Below are positions 1-5,284 of a stretch of DNA of 6,230 nucleotides, one piece after another. The translations under genes were made by a program, and so were the position numbers. The stretch's first letter is position 1. Each line of letters starts with the position of its first letter. A model generated the notes under the pieces. The model was given only the letters and a program-made list of their open reading frames with translations. It was not told where the DNA came from and ran no database searches. Origin of the DNA: Desulfobacterales bacterium (lineage in GTDB: Bacteria > Desulfobacterota > Desulfobacteria > Desulfobacterales > JAFDCJ01); contig CP070771.1 in NCBI GenBank assembly GCA_020345785.1, forward strand, positions 6,609,807 through 6,616,036, written 5' to 3'.

Positions 1-659
1 AAGGCCTCTTCCCTTGCCTGCTGAATGTGCTCGCGCATTTTCCGTTCACAAAGGTCGGGATCTTTTAAACTGATCGCCAAGAGGAGTTTTTTGTGCCCGG
101 CAATCGTTTTTTTCGCGCCCGCAAGATAGTGCAGACTGTCTTTACGATATCGCAGGACATATTTGCGGGTGTCTGCAATCAAGCTGTGAAATCGGGATTT
201 GTGGGCGATCACCCCGTGCAGGGTGTCATGAAACTGGGTGTTGTACTCAAATATCTCATCAAGCTTCTCTCTTTGAAGGGCATCCTCCGCTTTTTGGATG
301 AGATCCTCCAACTCCTCATATGTTTCTTCAGAGATGCATTCGCAGATCATTCGAATGGCATACCCTTCCAAGGCCGCCCTGATATCGAAAAGATCCTCCA
401 TTTCCTCGCGGGAATCCCGCGCGACCGAAAATCCTCTGGCACCCAGAGGCTTTACCAGACCTTCGGTTTCCAGCTTGTGGAGCGCCTCTCTAACCGGCGT
501 GCGGCTGACTCCCATGCTTCTGGCCAAATGCTCTTCGGTCAACCTTTCTCCCGGATTGAAGTTTCCGGCGAGCACGTCCGATTTCAAGTTGTTGTAGATC
601 CACTCCCGCACCGGGGTCGACCTTTTAGAAATCTTTGATTTGCTGGTAGATTTTCGCAA
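1..659 (-). CDS. GntR-family transcriptional regulator, FadR/FCD subfamily (3' end outside window)
   Basis: Cytoplasmic DNA-binding repressor or activator, probably controlled by a small organic acid. I translated the minus strand. Numbering from a GTG at 609-611, residues 1-65 form the GntR winged helix-turn-helix, with PGERLTEEHLA and the family signature GVSRTPVREALHKLE. Residues 70-203 are an all-helical FCD ligand domain. The FCD metal-site histidines are visible as H128 (in TQFHDTLH), H173 and H195; the usual Asp four residues before H128 is Asn124. The frame is still open at the left edge, and by family length only some 10-30 residues are missing. No ATG exists in frame upstream of the HTH. 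Candidate starts are TTG at 659 (16 extra basic residues, no Shine-Dalgarno) and GTG at 611 (AAAAGG nine bases upstream); I give the longer form because family members usually have several residues before the first helix. It is divergent from the ferredoxin gene. Family call is firm; the ligand is unknown. Confidence 0.93.
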   Translation of the reverse strand, partial: MRKSTSKSKISKRSTPVREWIYNNLKSDVLAGNFNPGERLTEEHLARSMGVSRTPVREALHKLETEGLVKPLGARGFSVARDSREEMEDLFDIRAALEGYAIRMICECISEETYEELEDLIQKAEDALQREKLDEIFEYNTQFHDTLHGVIAHKSRFHSLIADTRKYVLRYRKDSLHYLAGAKKTIAGHKKLLLAISLKDPDLCERKMREHIQQAREEA

Positions 660-660
660 T

Positions 661-672
661 TTTGTATACAAA
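661..672. promoter_or_regulatory. Perfect 12-bp palindrome, likely GntR operator
   Basis: TTTGTATACAAA is a perfect inverted repeat immediately upstream of the GntR reading frame. Short palindromes centred on TA (GTATAC cores) are typical binding sites of FCD-type GntR regulators, so autoregulation is the natural inference. It lies about 20-30 bases downstream of the predicted start of the regulator transcript, where a bound repressor would block elongation or promoter escape. A 10/12 copy occurs at 844-855. Confidence 0.65.
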
Positions 673-699
673 TATTTTTATTTTTGAAAACTAAAAACA

Positions 700-728
700 T
701 GTGTAATCTAACACCAATAAAAAGTCAA
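700..728 (-). promoter_or_regulatory. Possible promoter of the GntR gene
   Basis: On the minus strand TTGACT (complement of 723-728) is followed 17 bases later by TACACA (complement of 700-705). The -35 is good (5/6) and the -10 weak (3/6). It would place the transcript start near 693, upstream of the palindrome at 661-672. Confidence 0.35.
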
Positions 729-826
729 CAAAAATAATTTAGTAATATTTACATATAATTCATATTGTTATAAAAAAAAACGGCCCTTTGAGGCACGACT
801 TGACAAAAACATTAATTTTATATTTA

Positions 827-855
827 TTCAAATTGAATTATATTTTGGATACAAT
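827..855 (+). promoter_or_regulatory. Likely ferredoxin promoter with overlapping GntR-type site
   Basis: TTCAAA (827-832, 4/6 to consensus) is followed after 17 bases by TACAAT (850-855, 5/6). The -10 is embedded in TTTGGATACAAT (844-855), which matches the palindrome TTTGTATACAAA at 661-672 in 10 of 12 positions. A regulator bound here would exclude RNA polymerase. It predicts a leader of roughly 100 bases before the ATG at 965. Confidence 0.45.
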
Positions 856-964
856 TTTTGGGGGTTGACATTTTTTTTAAAAATTACGAAGTTGGCATAA
901 ATGATTCAAAAAAAAACAAATCTCGGGTACCTTTTGATAGAAGTTGGATAGGGAAAGTTTGAGG

Positions 965-1201
965 ATGGGATTCAAGGTAGAACTGAACAAAGATAAATGC
1001 AACGGCTGTGAAGAATGCCTGCAAGCCTGCACTTCCGAAGTCTTTGAAATGCGTAATGGTAAGTCGATGCCCGTAAATGCTAAAGATTGTGTGGGCTGTC
1101 TTAGCTGCGTTGAGATCTGCGAGCGGGAAGCAATTACGATCGAGGAAACCGGAATCGAAATGTCGCAAACCTGTGCGGACCTTCTGCGTGATATACTTTA
1201 A
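965..1201 (+). CDS. Small 2x[4Fe-4S] bacterial-type ferredoxin
   Basis: A 78-residue soluble electron carrier. Cluster I ligands are Cys12, 15, 18 and 22 (CNGCEECLQAC); cluster II ligands are Cys42, 45, 48 and 52 (CVGCLSCVEIC). The segment between them (VFEMRNGKSMPVN) and the acidic tail are typical of stand-alone low-potential ferredoxins of sulfate reducers and related anaerobes. The Pro that usually follows the fourth Cys of each cluster is absent: it is Thr23 in the first and Glu53 in the second. There is an additional Cys70 near the C-terminus. I chose the ATG at 965 because the protein then begins MGFKVELNKDKC, as relatives do; in-frame TTG codons at 944 and 959 would add 7 or 2 residues. 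AGGG at 950-953 and GAGG directly before the ATG are possible ribosome sites. Its redox partners are not identifiable here. Confidence 0.93.
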   Translation: MGFKVELNKDKCNGCEECLQACTSEVFEMRNGKSMPVNAKDCVGCLSCVEICEREAITIEETGIEMSQTCADLLRDIL

Positions 1202-1209
1202 TTAATCCT

Positions 1210-1250
1210 CCCTTGAAAATAGCACATTCAGGGCTGCAAATTATTCTTTT
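1210..1250 (+). terminator. Weak hairpin between convergent genes
   Basis: CCC-T-TGAA (1210-1217) pairs with TTCAGGG (1227-1233) across a nine-base loop, with one bulged T. A T-rich run (1241-1251) follows after a seven-base gap, so it is not a canonical intrinsic terminator. It sits in the 58-base gap between the convergent ferredoxin and 449-residue genes, where a terminator is expected. Confidence 0.3.
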
Positions 1251-1259
1251 TAAAAGGTC

Positions 1260-2609
1260 CTAGGCCCATGATCCGGCTATTTCGTCGATCAACCCCAGCA
1301 CGCGGTGCAAGACAAACCGCCGTTGCTCAGCTAAATAGTCGGAATTTCCAGGGTTGCCGACACGTTTTGATGCGATATTGTCTCTTAGCCGGCGCACAAA
1401 CGTGCGCATCAAATTTTGAACTGCGGGCGTCTCCGCCGGAAGCCTTGTTTTAATTGCGTTAAATAAGCCGTTCAAAGCCGCCGGCATGAGGGCCAAACGT
1501 ATCCGGTCGGCCTTTTTTTCAGCCGAAGAGCTTAGCCACATCCCAATGTAATCAATAACGGCATCCATCCCCGGATGACCATGCCGCAGTGTAACTAAAA
1601 ACCTGCCCAAATCCGGTATGCTGCAATCTGTCGGATGAAAAGCATCCCTCTCCGGCATAACCGATTGCTGGTAGGCTTCCATTTTCTTGATGGACACCAC
1701 CATGTCATGTCTGAGGTTGCTACATTTATTTCCAAATAAATTGACCCAGCGCAGACAGTGACTGAAGATCAATTCATCTTCAAATCCTGCGGGTGGATGG
1801 ATCAGATTATTCCAGAACATGGCTGTATATCCGTAAAATAAAGCAGAATCGATTCGACAGGTTGCAAAGCTGTGGCTGCGATATTTGTATGTGTAATTCC
1901 CGATGAATTCGATAATAATTCGTGCCAGAATTTTACGAAATGCCACGTGGGTCTCTTCTTGAAAAAATTTAAGGTATCCCAACAAGTACCGGGCGTGCTG
2001 CTGCTCCAAAAACTGGTAGACACGCGGCAATATTATCCAGGAGCTGGCGGGAGCTTCGCATGTCGCAGAAGACGCATTTGGACCAGAATAATTTTTTGCA
2101 ATCTTATGGTCATCCCTTATAGAGGTCACTGTGGCATGAGAAAAATTATCCGGACGGCGCCAGGCTTTGGATATAATTTCGTTGCGTATTTCTCGGATGT
2201 TCCTTATCAGAACCGGGTGAAACCAGATACATTTATCTGAAAGGGGACCCATGCGCTGCCAACTGTGAGCGGCCATTTGAAAAAGTGCCCGGGCAAATGA
2301 TTCATCATATCCGATGCTAATCAGGGTTGGAATAATATTGTTATCCAGCAGACGGCTAAACCAATTTTCCTGCATCACCTCCGGCAGATTCTCAATGGCC
2401 TGGAAGAATTTCTTTTGGGCTGCTGCTCTGAATTGTCGCAGAAGCACTTCGAATTTTTCGGGGCAACATTCGGGCCTATGAAAAGCGGCGATAGGGGCCG
2501 GAAATGGAGGGTCAGAGACCGGCGCAGTGAGATATCGGAGAGATTCGCCACCGACAGGGATCGCCTGTAATGGAGCGGACGCTTGCGGGTCAGGGTAGAT
2601 TGGTTCCAC
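1260..2609 (-). CDS. Uncharacterised 449-residue protein, no family recognised
   Basis: I do not recognise this protein. It starts at a GTG (2607-2609) preceded on the minus strand by GGAGA seven bases upstream, a good ribosome site. It has no signal peptide and no clear membrane segment. The first 45 residues are Pro/Ala-rich and probably disordered; from about residue 50 the protein looks mostly alpha-helical. Tryptophan, His and Cys are frequent: CC at 48-49, Cys127, 184, 251, 285, 296 and 329, with several His nearby (H44, H131, H284, H301, H325, H343, H345). No CxxC pair or known catalytic signature stands out. The region around 285-301 (CLRWVNLFGNKCSNLRH) and the stretch 332-350 (PDLGRFLVTLRHGHPGMD) look the most conserved-like, by eye only. 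Residues 365-445 are basic and helical. It is convergent with the ferredoxin gene and divergent from the hemerythrin/PAS gene, so it is probably its own transcription unit. It is certainly a long, well-initiated frame; function is unknown. Confidence 0.8.
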   Translation of the reverse strand: MEPIYPDPQASAPLQAIPVGGESLRYLTAPVSDPPFPAPIAAFHRPECCPEKFEVLLRQFRAAAQKKFFQAIENLPEVMQENWFSRLLDNNIIPTLISIGYDESFARALFQMAAHSWQRMGPLSDKCIWFHPVLIRNIREIRNEIISKAWRRPDNFSHATVTSIRDDHKIAKNYSGPNASSATCEAPASSWIILPRVYQFLEQQHARYLLGYLKFFQEETHVAFRKILARIIIEFIGNYTYKYRSHSFATCRIDSALFYGYTAMFWNNLIHPPAGFEDELIFSHCLRWVNLFGNKCSNLRHDMVVSIKKMEAYQQSVMPERDAFHPTDCSIPDLGRFLVTLRHGHPGMDAVIDYIGMWLSSSAEKKADRIRLALMPAALNGLFNAIKTRLPAETPAVQNLMRTFVRRLRDNIASKRVGNPGNSDYLAEQRRFVLHRVLGLIDEIAGSWA

Positions 2610-2635
2610 TATCTTTCTCCGGATAAGGAGATAAT

Positions 2636-2779
2636 ATGCAACTCACGGTAACCTGTTCCGTTAGTTACCACAATGTAGCAATTCTGTCAACGGTCTTCGT
2701 GAACCGCACAATTTTATTTTTGTTCAGCCTGGGCGGAAAAGAAACTCTGTCGACTGTCGACCCGGCAGCGGACGTTTAA
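2636..2779 (+). CDS. Possible small ORF, 47 residues, with strong ribosome site
   Basis: ATG at 2636 is preceded by AAGGAG (2625-2630) at a five-base spacing, an excellent ribosome site. The frame runs 47 codons to TAA at 2777-2779. The middle (residues 13-33, with VAILSTVFV and TILFLFSL) is hydrophobic and could be one membrane segment interrupted by Asn-Arg. Against it, no promoter is evident, it overlaps the leftward promoter of the divergent gene, and the GGAG may be a by-product of the short inverted repeat that also supplies the leftward ribosome site. No family recognised. Confidence 0.22.
   Translation: MQLTVTCSVSYHNVAILSTVFVNRTILFLFSLGGKETLSTVDPAADV
2647..2669. promoter_or_regulatory. 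Inverted repeat, operator candidate for the 449-residue gene
   Basis: GGTAAC (2647-2652) and GTTACC (2664-2669) are exact inverted arms separated by 11 bases. The right arm overlaps the presumed -10 of the leftward promoter (2662-2667), the position of a classic repressor site. The cognate regulator is unknown. Confidence 0.4.
2662..2690 (-). promoter_or_regulatory. Possible promoter of the 449-residue gene
   Basis: On the minus strand a perfect TTGACA (complement of 2685-2690) is followed after 17 bases by TAACTA (complement of 2662-2667). The -35 is consensus but the -10 is poor, suggesting either an activator or a different true -10. The leader would be about 45-50 bases. Confidence 0.35.
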
Positions 2780-2792
2780 CCGGCTATCCTTG

Positions 2793-2820
2793 TTGACTCA
2801 AGGGGTGCAATGTTTATAAT
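2793..2820 (+). promoter_or_regulatory. Sigma70-type promoter of the hemerythrin/PAS gene
   Basis: TTGACT (2793-2798, 5/6) and TATAAT (2815-2820, 6/6) are separated by 16 bases. It is the strongest promoter in the window and points at the gene starting at 2938, giving a leader of about 110 bases. Confidence 0.7.
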
Positions 2821-2836
2821 GGGTTATCCTATAAAC
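2812..2836. promoter_or_regulatory. 25-bp inverted repeat over the -10 and start site
   Basis: GTTTATA (2812-2818) and TATAAAC (2830-2836) are perfect inverted arms separated by 11 bases, spaced about 1.5-2 helix turns centre to centre. The repeat covers the TATAAT and the predicted transcript start, so a bound protein would repress. I cannot match it to a named regulator: it lacks the TTGAT-N4-ATCAA form of FNR/DNR sites. Confidence 0.5.
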
Positions 2837-2937
2837 TTAAAATGGCAATCATCTTCAACCAGTAATATGAGTCGGAATTTCGCTTATCATCGAGGATAAC
2901 AAGGGCCCGATCGGTGTCCTTCACAAAGGAGGTCCCC

Positions 2938-4431
2938 ATGCAATTGAGCGCAAAAACGAAGATTGACGACTTGCTGAAGCAATATCCCTTTTTGCTTGAT
3001 TATTTAATCACCCTCTCCTCTAAATTTGAGAATCTTAAAAATCCCCTGATGCGGAAAACCATCGGCAAAGTGGCCACGCTGGAAAAGGCTGCGATGATCG
3101 GCGGGCTGAAGGTGGAGAACCTGATCGCCGCCCTGAGAACCGAAATCGACAAACAAAGCAGCAGCGTTACGCTACCCAGCGAATCCTCCCAAGAATCCAA
3201 AGCTGATAATGAGACGGATCCGAGGAAACGACAGGAGATTCTCAAAGGCATAATTAGGGATCTTCACGACGGCGAAGATATGGAAGTATTAAAAAAGAGG
3301 TTTAGAGATCTGGTTCAGGGGGTGGAGGCTCCCGAAATCGCCAAAATGGAACAGGAACTGATGAATGAGGGCCTGCCACCGGAGGAAATCAAACGCCTAT
3401 GCGACGTTCATGTGGAAATCTTCAGAGAGGCGCTGGAGGAACAGGACCGGCCACAACCGCCTCCCGGCCACCCGATTCACACTTTCATGAAGGAGAACCG
3501 TGCATCGGAAGACATAATGAGTGAGACCAGTATGCTTATCGGACGTCTGGGACAGCCTCCCGGCACCGAGGCATTCAAAGAACACCGACAGGCGCTCGGC
3601 GACCTTATCAACCGGTTGTCTGAAATCGACATTCACTACACACGCAAAGAAAACCAACTGTTTCCCATGCTCGAGGCGCATCATTTTACCGGCCCTTCCC
3701 AGGTCATGTGGTCCATTCACGACGACATCCGGGCCCATCTGAAAAAGGCCCGGGAAGCATTTCATCAGGATAATCCGATACAGACGGTAGATTCCCTGAA
3801 AGAGGCCATTCAGGCTGTTCGGGATATGATATACAAAGAAGAACACATCCTTTATCCAACCAGCCTCGACATGCTCTCCGACAGCGAGTGGATCAAAGTC
3901 AAGCAGGGTGAATCCGATATCGGATTTGCCTGGGTGGTACCCGACAAAGGTTGGCCCGAAGAAATCAGAGAAGCACCCCCGGAGGCGCCGACCGAGCCGG
4001 TGGAGGTTTTAAAAGATGTAGCCGGAGCCCTTGGCCTGGATACGGGACGGATGAACCTGGAGCAGATTAATTTGATGCTCACACACCTGCCGGTGGATTT
4101 GACCTTTGTCGATGAAAACGACCGGGTAGCCTACTACTCGGAGGGACCGGAGCGGATTTTCCCCCGCAGCCCGGCGATCATCGGCCGGGAGGTTCGCAAC
4201 TGTCATCCACCGAAGAGCGTGCATGTCGTCAACAAAATCCTGGACGCCTTTAAATCGGGTTCCAGGGATACGGCAGAATTCTGGATCGAATTGGGCGGCA
4301 AGTTCATTTATATCCGCTATTTTGCGGTGCGGGACGCTAACGGCTACTATCGGGGCACCCTTGAGGTCAGTCAGGACCTGACACAAATCCGCAAACTTGA
4401 AGGACAGCAGCGCTTGCTGGATTGGGACTAA
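2938..4431 (+). CDS. DUF1858-DUF438-hemerythrin HHE-PAS protein, putative O2/NO/redox sensor
   Basis: A soluble 497-residue multidomain protein. Residues 5-70 resemble DUF1858, a small helical domain related to the N-terminus of RIC/ScdA iron-repair proteins. Residues 97-168 are DUF438. Residues 175-312 are a hemerythrin-like HHE four-helix bundle, with diiron ligand candidates H178/H181 (GHPIHTF), H233 and E238 (HYTRKENQLFP), H261 (SIHDDIRAH) and E301/E302/H303 (YKEEHILYP). Residues 374-485 are a PAS domain (LPVDLTFVDENDRVAYYSEG through GTLEVSQDLTQIRKLEG). This order is the standard layout of DUF438 proteins in anaerobes. There is no kinase, cyclase or HTH output domain, so it may signal by protein contact or protect against O2 or NO. 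The ATG at 2938 is chosen because AAAGGAGGT (2925-2933) lies just upstream; an in-frame GTG at 2914 would put that ribosome site inside the gene. It is monocistronic as far as can be seen. Architecture is firm; role is inference. Confidence 0.93.
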   Translation: MQLSAKTKIDDLLKQYPFLLDYLITLSSKFENLKNPLMRKTIGKVATLEKAAMIGGLKVENLIAALRTEIDKQSSSVTLPSESSQESKADNETDPRKRQEILKGIIRDLHDGEDMEVLKKRFRDLVQGVEAPEIAKMEQELMNEGLPPEEIKRLCDVHVEIFREALEEQDRPQPPPGHPIHTFMKENRASEDIMSETSMLIGRLGQPPGTEAFKEHRQALGDLINRLSEIDIHYTRKENQLFPMLEAHHFTGPSQVMWSIHDDIRAHLKKAREAFHQDNPIQTVDSLKEAIQAVRDMIYKEEHILYPTSLDMLSDSEWIKVKQGESDIGFAWVVPDKGWPEEIREAPPEAPTEPVEVLKDVAGALGLDTGRMNLEQINLMLTHLPVDLTFVDENDRVAYYSEGPERIFPRSPAIIGREVRNCHPPKSVHVVNKILDAFKSGSRDTAEFWIELGGKFIYIRYFAVRDANGYYRGTLEVSQDLTQIRKLEGQQRLLDWD

Positions 4432-4579
4432 CACTTCCATTTATTACAAGAATTGGAAGAATTGGCCAATCTACTAAATCCAAATAATGAAGCATTTCAG
4501 AAACTATTGAAAGGGTGCCGCTGCAACATACCCGATGGAGCACGTCAAAGCTGATATGGAAGAGGCTGAAATCATATAA
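4432..4579 (+). pseudogene. Possible decayed coding remnant after the hemerythrin/PAS gene
   Basis: Directly after the TAA at 4429-4431 the same frame continues for 40 codons to TGA (4552-4554), reading LLQELEELANLLNPNNEAFQ and then a Cys-rich tail. A second frame between about 4510 and TAA at 4577 reads GAAATYPMEHVKADMEEAEI. Joined by one frameshift near 4512 they would give a plausible helical segment. No start codon with a ribosome site serves either frame. It could be a degraded small gene or chance; I recognise no family. Confidence 0.2.
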
Positions 4580-4580
4580 T
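4551..4580 (+). promoter_or_regulatory. Possible methyltransferase promoter
   Basis: CTGATA (4551-4556, 4/6) and a perfect TATAAT (4575-4580) are 18 bases apart, with a leader of about 50 bases before the ATG at 4640. The -10 is in an AT-rich run where such hexamers arise easily, so this is tentative. Confidence 0.35.
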
Positions 4581-4639
4581 AATAACCCCGAATTTCAATT
4601 TAGGCGGAAGTCCAACGAAGTTCAGAGAAGGAGTTCAAT

Positions 4640-5284
4640 ATGGATGCCAGAGTATCTCAGAATGAAATTCCAAGTGTATATGATTCAATGTCAAAATTCT
4701 ATGATATCTGGGGCAGACTTGCAGAAACCCGTGCCAGAAACCGTGCGCTGGAATTAGCAAAAATTATTGATGGTCAAAAAATTTTGGAGGTTGCCGTCGG
4801 CACGGGTTTGACTTTTTATGAAATTGTAAAAAGAAATCCCAATGGCTCGAATACGGGAATCGATATCTCCCAAGGCATGTTGAAAAAAGCCGAAAAAAGA
4901 CTCCTGCCTCTATCGGTCGCAAACTATCAATTAAAAATAGGAAATGCCTTCAATCTTGAGGAAGAATCAGAGCACTTTGATTTATTGGTAAACAGCTATA
5001 TGTTTGATTTGATTGCATTTGATGAGATGGATGCTGTTTTAAGGGAATTCAGACGCGTCCTGAAAAAAGAGGGGAGAATGATACTCGTTAACATGACCAA
5101 GGGCGAATCATTCGGAAGCCGAATCTACAGCTTGATATACCGTGTATCACCCAAAGCGTTTGGCGGATGTCGCCCGGTCAACTTATCGGATAAATTGCAG
5201 CAAAATGGATTTGAGATAAAAACAAGGGAATATTGCCAACAGCTGTTGTTTCCTTCCGAAGTAATCCTCGCTTTGAAGAAGTAA
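4640..5284 (+). CDS. Class I SAM-dependent methyltransferase, substrate unknown
   Basis: A 214-residue cytosolic enzyme of the Methyltransf_11/UbiE-like group that transfers a methyl group from S-adenosylmethionine. Residues 14-24 (YDSMSKFYDIW) are the usual N-terminal YDxxAxxYD-like segment. Motif I is residues 48-58 (ILEVAVGTGLT), the SAM-binding loop, with Val-Ala in place of the more usual Gly. The motif II acidic residue is Asp75 in TGIDISQGML. Residues 113-124 (FDLLVNSYMFDL) form motif IV and residues 138-153 (RRVLKKEGRMILVNMT) motif VI. The C-terminal part (CRPVNLSDKLQQNGFEI) matches the usual final helix-strand pattern. The start is fixed by AAGGAG (4628-4633) six bases before the ATG. 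The substrate cannot be read: quinone, lipid and small-molecule methylation all occur in this group. No partner gene lies next to it. Its codons are richer in AT than those of the hemerythrin gene, a hint of separate origin. Confidence 0.9.
   Translation: MDARVSQNEIPSVYDSMSKFYDIWGRLAETRARNRALELAKIIDGQKILEVAVGTGLTFYEIVKRNPNGSNTGIDISQGMLKKAEKRLLPLSVANYQLKIGNAFNLEEESEHFDLLVNSYMFDLIAFDEMDAVLREFRRVLKKEGRMILVNMTKGESFGSRIYSLIYRVSPKAFGGCRPVNLSDKLQQNGFEIKTREYCQQLLFPSEVILALKK

Larger units (their letters stand above)
660..964. other. AT-rich divergent intergenic region, GntR/ferredoxin
   Basis: This 305-base spacer carries the control sites of both flanking genes and no credible gene. It holds the operator-like palindrome at 661-672, a leftward promoter at 700-728, a rightward promoter with an overlapping second operator-like site at 827-855, two further TTGACA hexamers (800-805 and 865-870) and long A or T runs. 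TTGACA at 800-805 has TTTATT 17 bases downstream (823-828), an alternative rightward promoter. The hexamer at 865-870 has no convincing -10. Confidence 0.6.
2610..2937. other. Divergent regulatory region between 449-residue and hemerythrin/PAS genes
   Basis: This 328-base spacer holds, left to right, back-to-back ribosome sites in TCTCC-ggataa-GGAGA (2616-2631), an inverted repeat (2647-2669), a leftward TTGACA element (2685-2690), two GTCGAC palindromes one base apart (2749-2761), a strong rightward promoter (2793-2820) covered by an inverted repeat (2812-2836), and a distant inverted pair GTTATCCT (2823-2830) / AGGATAAC (2893-2900). It also contains a possible 47-residue ORF at 2636-2779. 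Confidence 0.6.

Noticed and set aside
93..638. Long plus-strand frame of 181 codons over the GntR gene
   Set aside because: It lies antisense to a clear GntR/FCD protein with intact family motifs, and its product resembles no protein family.
891..908. Sigma54-like TTGGCA element upstream of the ferredoxin gene
   Set aside because: The -12 half is ATTC rather than TTGC at the required spacing.
884..1168. Minus-strand frame of 94 codons over the ferredoxin gene
   Set aside because: It is antisense to an unmistakable ferredoxin with eight ligand cysteines.
1872..2240. Plus-strand frame of 122 codons inside the 449-residue gene
   Set aside because: Shorter than the opposing frame, no ribosome site, and the opposing frame has a good start. 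Since the 449-residue protein is unrecognised this is slightly less certain than the other shadows.
2749..2761. Two GTCGAC palindromes one base apart
   Set aside because: Lies upstream of the -35 of the hemerythrin promoter; could be an activator site, but six-base palindromes are common and nothing else supports it.
4461..4470. ATTGGCCAAT, perfect 10-bp palindrome
   Set aside because: Not positioned at a convincing promoter and inside coding-like sequence; probably chance.
4515..4757. Plus-strand frame of 80 codons overlapping the methyltransferase start
   Set aside because: It overlaps a methyltransferase start supported by a strong ribosome site and has no ribosome site itself.
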